From Chryseobacterium viscerum (GTDB taxonomy: Bacteria; Bacteroidota; Bacteroidia; Flavobacteriales; Weeksellaceae): 64,000 bases of DNA. Numbering within the stretch: position 1 is the first letter of the stretch; each line of letters begins with the position of its first letter. Under the pieces are notes generated by a model, which did not search any database, was not told the origin of the DNA, and saw nothing but the letters and a program-made list of their open reading frames with translations. The stretch spans positions 124,001 to 188,000 of the forward strand of contig NZ_PPEG02000007.1 of NCBI RefSeq assembly GCF_002899945.2, read 5' to 3'. Below are positions 18,368 through 28,429 of the stretch, piece by piece. The position numbers and the translations under genes were made by a program.

Positions 18368-20086
18368 ATGAAGAATGTTCTTATAGTGTTTTTTGTGATG
18401 GCTATTCATGCGACAATTTACGGCCAAAAAGATAACTATACCTATTTTATGAAGACCTGGAATTTCATAAAATATTATCATCCTGATGTTGCTGGCGGCA
18501 AAAAAGATGCTGACAGTCTGTTTTTGGAAACTGTTGGGAAAATGAATGAAAAAACAAATGAAAATTCAATCATTACTCTTTTGTCAGGAAATCTGAATAA
18601 TAAGTTTTCTAGCACTCCAGTTACTGATAATCCGAAAGATGTATTCTCGGTCAATCAAAACTTCAAATGGTATCAGAAAAATAAAAACATCAGCCCGGAA
18701 AATAGGACATTACTGAATGATATCTACCATCATAGGTTCATTGCTGAGATTGAAAAGAAAGATAAAATAGCTGATTCTAAAACAAACGAATTCAAAAAAG
18801 ATGAAAATCTACCATTTGCATATCGCTTGCTGGCATTGGCAAAGCTACAGGGAGTTATTGATTATTTGTATCCCCACAAGTATCTGATGGATAAAAATGC
18901 TGAATCCTATTTCTCGGATTTGGTGGATCAGACCGTTCGTTGTACTTCAAGAAAAGACTTTGAGATTATTCTGGCAAAAGTAGTTTCTAAAATGGAAGAC
19001 ACCCATTCTTTCAGATTTTATGATCAGCTGAATTATAAAAATGCAATTTTCCACAGATTATATTTTCCCCCTTTCGACTATGTGATCATGAATGATCATA
19101 TATTGATTACCCATATTCTTTTACCAGAAATCTGTTCCAAAGCGAATATCCATGTGGGAGATAGAATAACGAAGGTCAATGGTAAAAGCATCCGTGAGAT
19201 TATTAAAGAAAAGAGAGAACTATTTTCCACGTCCAACCCTGAAACGTTTTTGTATCTGATTTCGGATTTTCAGAAAAATCTGATCTGGCCTGATGATCTG
19301 GCTCGTAAAAACTTAGAGGTACAGTCAAAGGATAATAAAACCCATCTTGCAGACACAGAATTTGTTAATTTTTCAGATAAACAACAGCTAGCCATCGTGA
19401 CGGAATATATCCAGAATAAAGTCCGTTTGCAGCAGCAGTATAAAATAGAGCATAAAGATATTGCCTACTTTAAAATCCATGATGTTTTTGCTTTCATCAA
19501 TAATATTCCTGATGATAAGCTGGATGAGCATATGGATTCTATTTTCAAAGAAGCATCATCGAAAAAGGCTATGGTCTTTGATATGAGAGGATATCCGGAC
19601 TGGGGTGGTTTTGTATTTCATTCTGTATACAAGTATTTCTCCCCTGTGGAAAACCGTTTTGGAAAATACTATAAACCCAATCCAAAAAATATTGGAACGT
19701 ATATTCCCATCAGTTATGAAGGAGGTGGAACTTACTATCCTGATTTTAAAAATAAAACCATCCATCCTTATAAAGGAAAAGTTTTTATAATCGTCAATCC
19801 AGAAACCCTTAGCATGAGTGAGTGGAATACAATGAATCTTCAGAATATTTTTCCTCAGGCCCAAACGATTGGCCAAAGAACAGCAGGAGCAGACGGTGAT
19901 ATCAAAACGATAAAACTTCCCGGAGGCTATGATCTTGAATTTACCGGCAATGGTATTTTCTATTACGATGGTTCTCAAACCCAAAAAGTAGGAGTAAGAA
20001 TCAATGAATATATAAACTATTCTGATGATGATATTATTCAGAAGCGGGATCTTGAGCTCGGGAGAGTTTTGAAAGGACTTGACTAA
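18368..20086 (+). CDS. S41 family peptidase (tail-specific protease type)
   Basis: The 572-residue exported protein (signal MKNVLIVFFVMAIHATIYGQ) has a helical N-terminal part with the WNFIKYYHPDV segment common in Bacteroidota S41 proteins, a PDZ-like stretch (about residues 240-330, GDRITKVNGKSIREI), and the S41 catalytic core with VFDMRGYPDWG and the nucleophile region NPETLSMSEW followed by GQRTAGADGD. The Ser in LSMSEW is the likely nucleophile. It would cleave C-termini of envelope proteins. It is separated from the type VI genes by 204 bp and has its own terminator. Confidence 0.88.
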   Translation: MKNVLIVFFVMAIHATIYGQKDNYTYFMKTWNFIKYYHPDVAGGKKDADSLFLETVGKMNEKTNENSIITLLSGNLNNKFSSTPVTDNPKDVFSVNQNFKWYQKNKNISPENRTLLNDIYHHRFIAEIEKKDKIADSKTNEFKKDENLPFAYRLLALAKLQGVIDYLYPHKYLMDKNAESYFSDLVDQTVRCTSRKDFEIILAKVVSKMEDTHSFRFYDQLNYKNAIFHRLYFPPFDYVIMNDHILITHILLPEICSKANIHVGDRITKVNGKSIREIIKEKRELFSTSNPETFLYLISDFQKNLIWPDDLARKNLEVQSKDNKTHLADTEFVNFSDKQQLAIVTEYIQNKVRLQQQYKIEHKDIAYFKIHDVFAFINNIPDDKLDEHMDSIFKEASSKKAMVFDMRGYPDWGGFVFHSVYKYFSPVENRFGKYYKPNPKNIGTYIPISYEGGGTYYPDFKNKTIHPYKGKVFIIVNPETLSMSEWNTMNLQNIFPQAQTIGQRTAGADGDIKTIKLPGGYDLEFTGNGIFYYDGSQTQKVGVRINEYINYSDDDIIQKRDLELGRVLKGLD

Positions 20087-20166
20087 AGAGATGAATAAGA
20101 AGTAAATTTTATTTTGTCCATGTAAAAGGATATTTCTATTTACACAGATTATTTATATAAAGAAAT

Positions 20167-20203
20167 AAGAACACTTACAAAGCGCAAGTGTTCTTACTTT
20201 TTT
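20167..20203 (+). terminator. Intrinsic terminator after the S41 peptidase gene
   Basis: A perfect 10-bp stem, AAGAACACTT / AAGTGTTCTT with a 9-nt loop, is followed by TACTTTTTT. It lies between the convergent peptidase and C1q-like genes. Confidence 0.83.
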
Positions 20204-20276
20204 ATTTGTGTTGATAGAATTTGCCTGGTAAGAGGTAAAAGGGAACTTTTTTACCTGTTTTATTGAGTTTGAATGA

Positions 20277-21680
20277 TTAATCAATACGAACTACATTAAT
20301 TGTAAAAGGGGCTAAAATATTCGTTGAATTTGGTGTTGACCCGAAAGATAAGGCTTGAAATGAAAGAGCCTGGCCTGCATTCATTTTTACTAAAGTAGAA
20401 TTAATACAGGTAACGAATGATGCCGCTCCGGTGGCTTCAGGTAAAGTAACTTTGGTATTGGTAAATGACTGCTGAACTCCGTCCAAACTGATCTGAGCAT
20501 ATCCTAAATAGCCGTCTCCACCATCTTCCGATGATGCTCTTTGAGGATAATTAATGCTAAAATCAACTTTATACAATCCCGTAGAAGATGCTATGAAAGT
20601 ATTTCCCATCATCTCACTAAGATTGTCAAAATTTTTAGATGAAGGGACCGTATTGGTAAAAGTATTGTTTAATGTAATCGACACGGTTCCGGTACCTCTT
20701 GCAGCACTGATGGTCGTTGAGTTTTGTAATTGTACAACGCCGGTACCGTTTATTGTTAAACTTCCTGCAGTTCCTGAAGATCCCTGCAGCCCTTCAAGTC
20801 TTATAGGGTTGATAGCATTGATATGAAGTTTATTGGTTGCAGCGGAAGTCCCGATTCCAATATTTCCTGATATAGGATTGATTCTCATTCTTTCGACTAA
20901 ACCTCCACCCACAGAGTTTCCAATATAGAAATGCTCTTCTGAGCCATTGGTGAGTGTTGCCCCTGTACGGACAGATCCTACGGCCCAATTGGCTCCTCCC
21001 GAAGAAGGCCCGTTATTCGTAAAACCAAGTAAGGAATAGTTTCCTGTAGCCAAAGGAGAAGTGTTTCTTAAAGCTACAATTCCGTATTGGTTTGTTCCGG
21101 CTGTAGCATCAATCAGATTATATCGGTTCAAACTTGGGAGAGTAGAAACTACGTGAAATTTTGTCTGAGGGGCAGCAGTTCCTATCCCTATTCTGTCATT
21201 GGCCCCATCCACAGAAAACGTAGATCCGCCAACTGAAAAACCGTTAGTAGCCGTCGTAGTGAATGCCAGAGAATGGGCATCTTGTGTCACCACTCTGTTT
21301 CCTGAAAGACTCCCGTCTATATTATAAAGGTTCATCGAAAAGGGAACCCATTGGAATCCGGTAAAATAGTAATATCCAATATTATGAATACTGCCAACCT
21401 CTGCTACACTTGGGGGTGGGGGGACACCGATAGGATCAGTGATGTCTGTGATATAAACGAAGGCTCCTGTTTGTGCAATTCCGTAAGTTCCCGGATCCTT
21501 ATCTGCTAACTGTTGTTTAGAAATTCTGGGAGGCAGAATACCATCTTTCATGCTTGTATTTGTAGATCCGGTAACATCTAAAGTGGCCTGTGGATTAGGT
21601 GTATTAATCCCTACCTGTGCATGTACAATCACTGTTATGCTTGATAATGCGATCAGGGAATAAAATTGTTTGATTTTCAT
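20277..21680 (-). CDS. Exported surface protein with C1q/TNF-like C-terminal domain
   Basis: The 467-residue protein starts with a signal peptide (FYSLIALSSITVIVHAQ), then VGINTPNPQATLDVTG, a motif seen in many flavobacterial surface proteins and resembling the chaperoned tail-fibre start. The middle is Gly/Asn/Thr-rich and repetitive (IGIGTAAPQTKFHV, IGIGTSAATNKLHI), and the last 130 residues (from about SKNFDNLSEMMG) look like a C1q/TNF jelly-roll. No type IX sorting domain is visible at the end. It is likely an exposed adhesive or structural protein. Function is unproven. Confidence 0.72.
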   Translation of the reverse strand: MKIKQFYSLIALSSITVIVHAQVGINTPNPQATLDVTGSTNTSMKDGILPPRISKQQLADKDPGTYGIAQTGAFVYITDITDPIGVPPPPSVAEVGSIHNIGYYYFTGFQWVPFSMNLYNIDGSLSGNRVVTQDAHSLAFTTTATNGFSVGGSTFSVDGANDRIGIGTAAPQTKFHVVSTLPSLNRYNLIDATAGTNQYGIVALRNTSPLATGNYSLLGFTNNGPSSGGANWAVGSVRTGATLTNGSEEHFYIGNSVGGGLVERMRINPISGNIGIGTSAATNKLHINAINPIRLEGLQGSSGTAGSLTINGTGVVQLQNSTTISAARGTGTVSITLNNTFTNTVPSSKNFDNLSEMMGNTFIASSTGLYKVDFSINYPQRASSEDGGDGYLGYAQISLDGVQQSFTNTKVTLPEATGAASFVTCINSTLVKMNAGQALSFQALSFGSTPNSTNILAPFTINVVRID

Positions 21681-22200
21681 GTCGCTGGTTATTTAGTTTT
21701 TAGTTTTCTTGTAATTGTTTTTAATTGGATTGTGTTTTTAGAAAAAGTATTTCAGTAAGTGTCTGTAAATCAAGGGTACAAATTTATTCTAATTTTGAAA
21801 TTTATACGATACGTAGAAATACTGCATTTTTATACAATAATATCTACAGAAGTAAAAAGGTGAATAGAGTAGGATAAGAGAAGTTTTTGAGTTTTCCGTT
21901 TATGATGGCCAGCTGGTAAATTTGAGGAGACAGAATGTTGAATGTCATTATTTTACCTGAACTTTTGTAAAGGTGTAGCTAGTTTCATTGATTCTGTCAA
22001 AACAAGGGTACATTCGTATTGTAAAATAGTCACTTCCTTAGACTTCTCGTTTCTTCAAAACGCTTGTCATTCGTTGCTTCTTTGTTCAAAATTCACCTTA
22101 AACTAATTTTTGACTTAGAAATTAGTACGGTTTTCCATAATGTAAAGTAAAGATTTCTTTAGTATATTTAGCATTTGTATAAATAAACTATAACCAACAT
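21681..22200. other. Long AT-rich intergenic region before the accessory block
   Basis: Between the C1q-like gene and the conflict operon lie about 600 bp with no credible gene. Base composition falls from the level of the flanking genes to that of the AT-rich block within this stretch, so the left edge of the acquired segment is probably here. I looked for a copy of the tRNA-Leu 3' end that could mark an attachment site and found none. Confidence 0.45.
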
Positions 22201-22219
22201 ATGAAAACTGATAAAATCA

Positions 22220-22242
22220 ATAACCAATTCATAATTGGTTAT
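22220..22242. promoter_or_regulatory. Perfect 10-bp inverted repeat upstream of the four-gene conflict operon
   Basis: ATAACCAATT and AATTGGTTAT are separated by 3 nt, 46 bp before the first start codon. It has no T-tract, so an operator is more likely than a terminator. No regulator gene is adjacent, so the binding protein is unknown. Confidence 0.45.
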
Positions 22243-22288
22243 AATACTAGTCTAAGTAATTCTATCAACAGCCTAATTTACTTGTAAT

Positions 22289-23362
22289 ATGATAGTTAAA
22301 TTTTTACAAGCGGGAAACGGAGATTCTATAATTCTATCTTTCAATGATGCCAATCAAAATCGTAATATTATAATAGATAGTGGTGTTAGTGCTACATATT
22401 ATAATCCTTCGTCAAATACTTTTGGTCCACTAAAGGATGAAATTGACAGAATAAAACAAAATAATGAATTTATTGATTTATTAATTTTAACTCATATAGA
22501 TAATGACCATATATGTGGGTTTCTTACATGGTTTGAAAATGATAAAAGTGCATTTAAGCTTATAAAAAAAATATGGTTTAATTACAGTAATCTTATAGCT
22601 GAGCATTTTGAAAAACCAGAAAATGAGGATTTGCAAGTCAAATTAAATATCTTTAACTCTGCTCAGACAGGTATAAAAGAGGCTATTGTTTTTGAAAAAT
22701 ATTTAGAAAAATTTGAATTGTTAAATAAAAATGTAATCATTGAAAAACAAAAATTTGAAGAGAACAATTTAAAAATTGAAATTTTATCCCCTACCGAAAC
22801 ACAATTAGAAAAACTTTTAAGAGAGTACAGGAAAACAGATTCTTCAGGTAAAACCAAAGGGAAAAGAAAAGATTGGGATATAGATCTTAAAGATTTTATC
22901 AAAGAGGAGGAAGAAAAAACGTTTAAATTTAAGGAGGATGATAAAGTGAAAAATGGAAGTTCAATATCATTTATATTAACCTATAATTCATTGAAAATGT
23001 TATTTCTTGCAGATTCACATCCAAGTGGAGTAATAAAGGAATTAAGACGATTAGGTTATAGCGAAGATAGCCCATTAAATGTTAACCTGATGAAAATTTC
23101 ACATCATGGGAGCAAGGCTAATACAAATAAAGAGCTTTTACAAATTGTAAAAACAAATGATTATATATTGAGTACAGATAGTTCTGGTAATTATCATCCT
23201 AATAAAAGGACTATTGCACGGATTATAAATTCAAATCGAGATGCTATTTTTCATTTTAATTATGAGCATGTCAGAAATGAAATATTTACGAAAAATGATA
23301 GAAAAGACTTTAATATTGTTGCTAAAGTAACGAATGAATTAAAATATGAACATGAAGCTTGA
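22289..23362 (+). CDS. MBL-fold hydrolase, first gene of the conflict operon
   Basis: The 357-residue metallo-beta-lactamase-fold protein resembles the soluble ComEC/Rec2 hydrolase domain: N-terminal FLQAGNGDSIILSF, the metal motif H69-I-D-N-D-H74 (HxDxDH) in LILTHIDNDHICGF, then LFLADSHPSG and the late ISHHGSKANTN histidines. A basic, Lys-rich insertion lies around residues 180-215. The family includes nucleases and other phosphodiesterases. It overlaps the protease gene by 17 nt, so the products probably act together. It could process a nucleic acid or nucleotide as part of defence. That role is inferred. Confidence 0.85.
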   Translation: MIVKFLQAGNGDSIILSFNDANQNRNIIIDSGVSATYYNPSSNTFGPLKDEIDRIKQNNEFIDLLILTHIDNDHICGFLTWFENDKSAFKLIKKIWFNYSNLIAEHFEKPENEDLQVKLNIFNSAQTGIKEAIVFEKYLEKFELLNKNVIIEKQKFEENNLKIEILSPTETQLEKLLREYRKTDSSGKTKGKRKDWDIDLKDFIKEEEEKTFKFKEDDKVKNGSSISFILTYNSLKMLFLADSHPSGVIKELRRLGYSEDSPLNVNLMKISHHGSKANTNKELLQIVKTNDYILSTDSSGNYHPNKRTIARIINSNRDAIFHFNYEHVRNEIFTKNDRKDFNIVAKVTNELKYEHEA

Positions 23363-24707
23363 AGAGATAAAGTTGTACAATGTTAAGGTTCACTATGGAA
23401 GTGGGTGTTTATTTCAAACACCTAATACACAAGAATGTACATATATCTTAACATCAAAGCATTTATTTGAAGGTGTTGATTTTGAGGAAGATGGTAGTGA
23501 ATATGAATATCGTGAAGAAGATGGAACTGAAATTTCTATTAAAAGATTAGTAGAAAATGATAATATTTGGGAAGAAGATGAGATTCCATTTACTCTCATA
23601 AGAGGAGAAACTTATTTTCCACATAAAGAAGCAGATGCAGTAATATTAAAATTAGAACTAAAATTAATTGGATATGATAATTTAAATATCTGTACTAATT
23701 TTGATAAAATTAACGATTACTCTCTTTATGGCTATCCTATGCAATTTGAAACATTAGATATAGGTAGTCAAGACACGTCGTATAAAATTTTGGAAAAGGA
23801 TCTTCCTGCTAACTATTTAATGGGTGCACAACTGGTTAATAAGACACTCGAAAAAATACAAATTGAAGGAATGTCTGGTGGAGCAATTATAACAGTTGAA
23901 GATGATTATGCTAATATTATTGGAATACAAAGTCAAATGAAGCATCCACGTTGGGCAAATGGAAAAATTTACTTTGTTCCAATTCGATACTTTAATGAAA
24001 TTATTGAATACGAAGAATATTCTGGTAAGTTATCCAAGCTAAGTCCTTCCTTTTTTGAAAATTTTGATTTTTTAAGAGACGATTCTTTTGCACTAGACGT
24101 TGATTTTATTGATGAAAATAAAATAGCATTTACAAAGCAGCATTTAAGAAATAAAGCTTTAGAAGTAGTTAAATCTGATATAACTCCGATTGCAATTAAA
24201 GAATTATTTAGGTGTAATTTTTTAATTGATGAATCTGAAAATGATTGTTTGAATTCAAAAAATATATGGTTAGGTTGGTTAGAGTTTTTGACTATAATTA
24301 ATATCGTTAAACAAGAAAATATTTCATTACAACAGTTAGAAGATATATTTAAAAGTATCAGATTAAAGTATACTCATGTTCAAGATTGTACGACATTATT
24401 TCAAAGTGGCTTATCAAAATCTGATTATTTAGGGCTAAAAGAGGGCGGTAAGGTTGTGATAGATTCCAAGAACCCACCTAAAAGAGTATTTAATATTTTA
24501 CCTGGGAAAATGGTAGATATTGTTAGGGCATATGATAAAAAAGGATTTAGGACAGATAGAGGAATTGATCCATTAAAATCTTTTGGATTTGTGCATTTAA
24601 ATTATTTTAAAGAAATATTAATTAATAAAATGGATGAATATGCTAATCTTACTGAAATCGAATTATTTGAAAATTTAAAACAGCAATATGATGAATTACT
24701 TAAATGA
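23346..24707 (+). CDS. Trypsin-like serine protease with long C-terminal domain (ABC-3C effector candidate)
   Basis: The 453-residue protein has an intact trypsin-like triad: H39 in ILTSKHLFEG, D97 in HKEADAVILKL, and S177 in IEGMSGGA. It has no signal peptide, so it is cytoplasmic. The C-terminal 200 residues (from about residue 250) are alpha-helical and unlike proteases. In ABC-three-component systems the effector carries just such a C-terminal domain that couples it to the middle protein and the ATPase. The gene overlaps both neighbours. The start may be Met3 (23352) instead of Met1. Protease fold is firm, system assignment is by architecture. Confidence 0.82.
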   Translation: MNMKLEEIKLYNVKVHYGSGCLFQTPNTQECTYILTSKHLFEGVDFEEDGSEYEYREEDGTEISIKRLVENDNIWEEDEIPFTLIRGETYFPHKEADAVILKLELKLIGYDNLNICTNFDKINDYSLYGYPMQFETLDIGSQDTSYKILEKDLPANYLMGAQLVNKTLEKIQIEGMSGGAIITVEDDYANIIGIQSQMKHPRWANGKIYFVPIRYFNEIIEYEEYSGKLSKLSPSFFENFDFLRDDSFALDVDFIDENKIAFTKQHLRNKALEVVKSDITPIAIKELFRCNFLIDESENDCLNSKNIWLGWLEFLTIINIVKQENISLQQLEDIFKSIRLKYTHVQDCTTLFQSGLSKSDYLGLKEGGKVVIDSKNPPKRVFNILPGKMVDIVRAYDKKGFRTDRGIDPLKSFGFVHLNYFKEILINKMDEYANLTEIELFENLKQQYDELLK

Positions 24708-25191
24708 AAATTTTGAGCTAGAATTTCCTCACATTTCCTACAAATACAAGGAGATTACTTTTGGAGGTATCATTCCTTGTTTTTTTATAAATATTTCAGA
24801 GGAAAATTTACAAAAAGATTGGCAAGCAATAACAAGTTTTATAGCTTTAAATTATCAATCTGAACTTTCTAATGAATTTAGTGTCTGGAACATTTATATA
24901 TTTTTTTTGTTAGAAAAAGAAATAGAGGATAGCTTGAAATATTTAATTGAAAATGATACTTTTTCATGTCGAAAAATTGTAATATCACCATGTCAGAATA
25001 TAGAAGAAATCATTAATGAGCATATTAAGAATTCTGATCTTACTGTTAACAAAGATGAACCATTCCAAAATGTGGAATTTGAACGTAATGATTTGTTATG
25101 GGATGCCTTAAGTGAGATCGGAGATAAAAAAAGAAAGACAAAAGAACATTCTTTAAGTTTAGATAAAATAATAATAACTCTAAGAGGATAA
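24688..25191 (+). CDS. Small middle protein of the ABC-3C-like operon
   Basis: The 167-residue cytoplasmic protein has no motif I can name. It overlaps the protease gene by 20 nt and ends 2 nt before the ATPase gene. A protein of this size between an effector with a C-terminal coupling domain and an SMC-like ATPase is the hallmark position of the middle component in ABC-three-component systems. The family assignment needs a profile search. Two adjacent ATG codons open the frame (24688 and 24691). Confidence 0.75.
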   Translation: MMNYLNENFELEFPHISYKYKEITFGGIIPCFFINISEENLQKDWQAITSFIALNYQSELSNEFSVWNIYIFFLLEKEIEDSLKYLIENDTFSCRKIVISPCQNIEEIINEHIKNSDLTVNKDEPFQNVEFERNDLLWDALSEIGDKKRKTKEHSLSLDKIIITLRG

Positions 25192-25193
25192 AT

Positions 25194-28100
25194 ATGAGAT
25201 TTAAAAGAATAGAGATATCCGGTTTTAGAATATATGATGACCCCAAAGATGCTACTTTTAATTTAACAAATGAATCTGGTGACCCAGTCGGTTTTGTATC
25301 ATTATATGCGCCAAATGGTTTTGGTAAGACGTCATTTTATGATGCTGTTGAATATGGTATGACAAAATCAATAAATAGATTTTTTATCCGGAATAAGGAA
25401 ATAGAAAAGCTTGCAAGCTTTCAACGGTTGCAAAATGAAATGCCATTGTTGAGAAATACTAAATCACCAGATGAACGTGAAACATTTATAAAAATACTTA
25501 CTGATAAAGATGATAATCCAAGAGTAACAAAATTTGAAAAGCATGGAAATCAGATATATGATTTAAACTTTAAAAACCCTATTGAAGATACTTTTCAAAA
25601 AGTTATTTTATCTCAAGAATGGATATCAGCATTTTTAACAGAGCAAGATGGAGAATTTCGTTATCAGAAATTTATGGAAACTCCAGAGTTGTCTTCAATA
25701 AATTACTATTATAATAACTTAAAGTTACTACACTCTGAACTAAAAGCAAGAATATCCAATGAGGAGAAAATTGTAGACACAAATATTCAATATATACAAA
25801 AGCTTCAAAGTAATGATATTTTAAAAGTTGTTAATGGGCAAATTCAAAAGATAAGAGAATTGAATTCAGGCACATTACTTCAAATGCTGTATTCTGGATC
25901 ACCCCAAGAAGAGATTAAAGAATTAAAGGATATAATTGTAAATGAAATCGCATTGATTAATAATGAAGAAGACCTAAGAGAAGAGCTTGAAGAAATATCG
26001 ATTGCAAAAAATGGAAATGAAAAGATTATAGGGCTGAAAAATTATTTTTCTCTTTTAAATACTTATAAAAATAATCACGAAGAAGAAGTTGCTATAGAAG
26101 ATTGGTTAAAAGTGTTTGATAGCTTAGATAAATTAAAAAATCAGTTTGATAATAACAATTCTAAATTAAATGAATTTATTGAACGAAGAAGTGAATTAGG
26201 TAAAGTTATATTTAACTATTTTTTATACGAAAAAAGTAAAGAATCTCTAGAAGGAAAGCAGAAGGAGAAAAATAAAAATAATATTCAAAAAACTAAATTG
26301 TTAGAAGAAATATCTATTCTGAATCGCAAGAAAGAAGAGCTAAATAGTCAAATAAAAGTTTCTTCAACAACGCTAAATGAGCTAATCAAAGAAAAAGGTC
26401 AACTTCCTCAATTAAAGCAGGATTTAAAAGATCTTTCCGAAAAAATTGATCTTTCTGAAAAAGAATATATTTCTATATCAAATCAACTTGAAGAAAAGAA
26501 AATTTTATACAATTCTTATAAAGAGGATATTATTTTAATTGAGAAGATCACTGATAATTTTATTAATGATATATATCCTTCTATTTCTGATGATGAAAAA
26601 CTTCAGACATTACTTGAAGAGTTAATTTTAGACAAAAGAACTTTGTCTGATAAAAAAAGATTATTAAATGATATAAATATTAAAATAAATGAACAAAGTC
26701 ATTTAAATCAATCAATTACAGATCTAATAAGTTTGGGCTTAGACATCCTAAATAGTAAAGAAAGTCAAAATTGTCCTTTATGTGATAGTGCTTTTGATTC
26801 TTATAATATTCTAGTAAGTAAAATATCACAAAATAGGATTCTTGATGATACTTTGAAAAACTTATTTTCATTAAGGAATGAATGTGAGAAAAGTATCATT
26901 CTATTAAATAATTTAATAGAAAGCAAGAGAGACAATGTAAGAATGAGTTATGAAAAAAAGTTAAATTTTTTTAAAAATGATTCAAAAACTATTGAAGATA
27001 TTATTTTTAAAATAGAAAAAGAAGAAAGAAATATTTTAAGTAATATAAAAAATGATAAGGAAAAGAAAGAAGCTATAGAATTAAAATTTAAAAATGAGCC
27101 TCTCCAAATTTATGAAAATAACCTTAATCTTGATATTGTTATTCATTCACATAAAAATAAGGCTTTATTAGATGAATTAGATGAAAATCAAATTGATATT
27201 AATAAAAATAAAGAACAGCAAGAGTTTGTTGATTCTATAACATTATTAATTGATGATGAAATAGCTCAAATAGAGAATGATGACAAACATAAATTTGTTG
27301 TCAATTATTTTAACATAGAATTTCCAGGGAAAAGTGTATTGTTTTCCGATTTAGAAGAAAGAAATATTTCGCTATCGACAAATATTGAAGAATTAAGAGA
27401 TATACAAGAGAAACTTAATTTAGAAATAACTTCTAATGGAAATAATGTTAAATCTCTAAACAAAGAGCAATTAATCTTTAACTTGAAAAAATTGAAAGAA
27501 TTTGCTCTTGAAAATAATTTCAAACTTGATAACTACTTGAATTTTTTAAGAGAAAAAGTAGGGGGAATTTCTTCTATTATAACTGAAGATATTCTTACTT
27601 TAATTCTTGATAACAGAACTTTGCAACTAAATGAAAGTATTAATAATGTTAAAAAACTGAAGGATGAGTATGAAAAATTAACTAGTTATAGTGATAATAT
27701 CTGGCCATTCTTGTTATCTGAAAACTCTAAGAAAAAAGTAGAAAAAGCTCTTGGAGAAATAAAATTTTTAACTGAAATTGTTGAACCACAAATACTATAT
27801 GAAAGAGATAAAGCTAGAATATTTTTGCAAGGAAGTATTGAGAGTTTTTTTCATGAAAATTTGATTAATGATCTATATAAAAAAATAGACCCTCATCCAG
27901 ATTTTAAATCAATCGAGTTTAAGGCTAATTTTGATACCGATAATCCTCGATTAGATGTTTTTGTTCGCAATGTTAAGGATGAAAGTGTACTGATTCCTAA
28001 TTTATATTTTAGCACAGCTCAGATCAATATTTTAAGTTTGAGTATATTCCTAGCTTCAGCTTTAAATTCGAAAGATTATGAATGTATTTTTATTGATGAT

Positions 28101-28295
28101 CCAATTCAATCAATGGACAGTATTAATATGTTGTCTACAATCGATCTTTTGAGAAGTATAGTTGTTAATTATAAAAAACAAGTTATACTTTCAACCCATG
28201 ATGAGAATTTCCATGATCTACTGAAGAAAAAGATGCCTGTGGATTTATTTAATTCAAAATTTTTAGAATTGGAAACGTTTGGTAAGGTAAAATAA
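25194..28295 (+). CDS. SMC/Rad50-like ABC ATPase of the ABC-3C-like operon
   Basis: The 1033-residue protein has an N-terminal ATPase half with P-loop APNGFGKTSF (residues 39-48), long coiled coils (about 200-500 and 550-860), a central zinc-hook-like CPLC (C527, C530), and a C-terminal half with FSTAQINILSLSIFLA in the signature position and the Walker B/D-loop IDDPIQSMD (about residue 965) followed by the His switch ILSTHDE. This is the sensor-motor type of ATPase used in several defence systems. It is the last gene of the tight operon. Very AT-rich codon use suggests acquisition by transfer. Confidence 0.88.
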   Translation: MRFKRIEISGFRIYDDPKDATFNLTNESGDPVGFVSLYAPNGFGKTSFYDAVEYGMTKSINRFFIRNKEIEKLASFQRLQNEMPLLRNTKSPDERETFIKILTDKDDNPRVTKFEKHGNQIYDLNFKNPIEDTFQKVILSQEWISAFLTEQDGEFRYQKFMETPELSSINYYYNNLKLLHSELKARISNEEKIVDTNIQYIQKLQSNDILKVVNGQIQKIRELNSGTLLQMLYSGSPQEEIKELKDIIVNEIALINNEEDLREELEEISIAKNGNEKIIGLKNYFSLLNTYKNNHEEEVAIEDWLKVFDSLDKLKNQFDNNNSKLNEFIERRSELGKVIFNYFLYEKSKESLEGKQKEKNKNNIQKTKLLEEISILNRKKEELNSQIKVSSTTLNELIKEKGQLPQLKQDLKDLSEKIDLSEKEYISISNQLEEKKILYNSYKEDIILIEKITDNFINDIYPSISDDEKLQTLLEELILDKRTLSDKKRLLNDINIKINEQSHLNQSITDLISLGLDILNSKESQNCPLCDSAFDSYNILVSKISQNRILDDTLKNLFSLRNECEKSIILLNNLIESKRDNVRMSYEKKLNFFKNDSKTIEDIIFKIEKEERNILSNIKNDKEKKEAIELKFKNEPLQIYENNLNLDIVIHSHKNKALLDELDENQIDINKNKEQQEFVDSITLLIDDEIAQIENDDKHKFVVNYFNIEFPGKSVLFSDLEERNISLSTNIEELRDIQEKLNLEITSNGNNVKSLNKEQLIFNLKKLKEFALENNFKLDNYLNFLREKVGGISSIITEDILTLILDNRTLQLNESINNVKKLKDEYEKLTSYSDNIWPFLLSENSKKKVEKALGEIKFLTEIVEPQILYERDKARIFLQGSIESFFHENLINDLYKKIDPHPDFKSIEFKANFDTDNPRLDVFVRNVKDESVLIPNLYFSTAQINILSLSIFLASALNSKDYECIFIDDPIQSMDSINMLSTIDLLRSIVVNYKKQVILSTHDENFHDLLKKKMPVDLFNSKFLELETFGKVK

Positions 28296-28429
28296 TTTAG
28301 TGGCTAATATGATTTTGTATAAGAGCATTTAATACACTATTTAAATACATGATTTGCATCTTTTATTTTATGGAATGGAAATAATATAAGTTTTTATTAA
28401 TTTTATCCCTATATAAAAAATTATAAACA

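Noticed and set aside
22201-22287. 28-codon frame ahead of the MBL gene
   Set aside because: It has no recognisable content and its middle is the palindrome; kept only as a finding, not as a gene.
20100-22288. Search for an attachment-site copy of the tRNA-Leu 3' end
   Set aside because: No copy of the sequence ACCCAGGACCGGG was seen in this stretch, so no att site is claimed.
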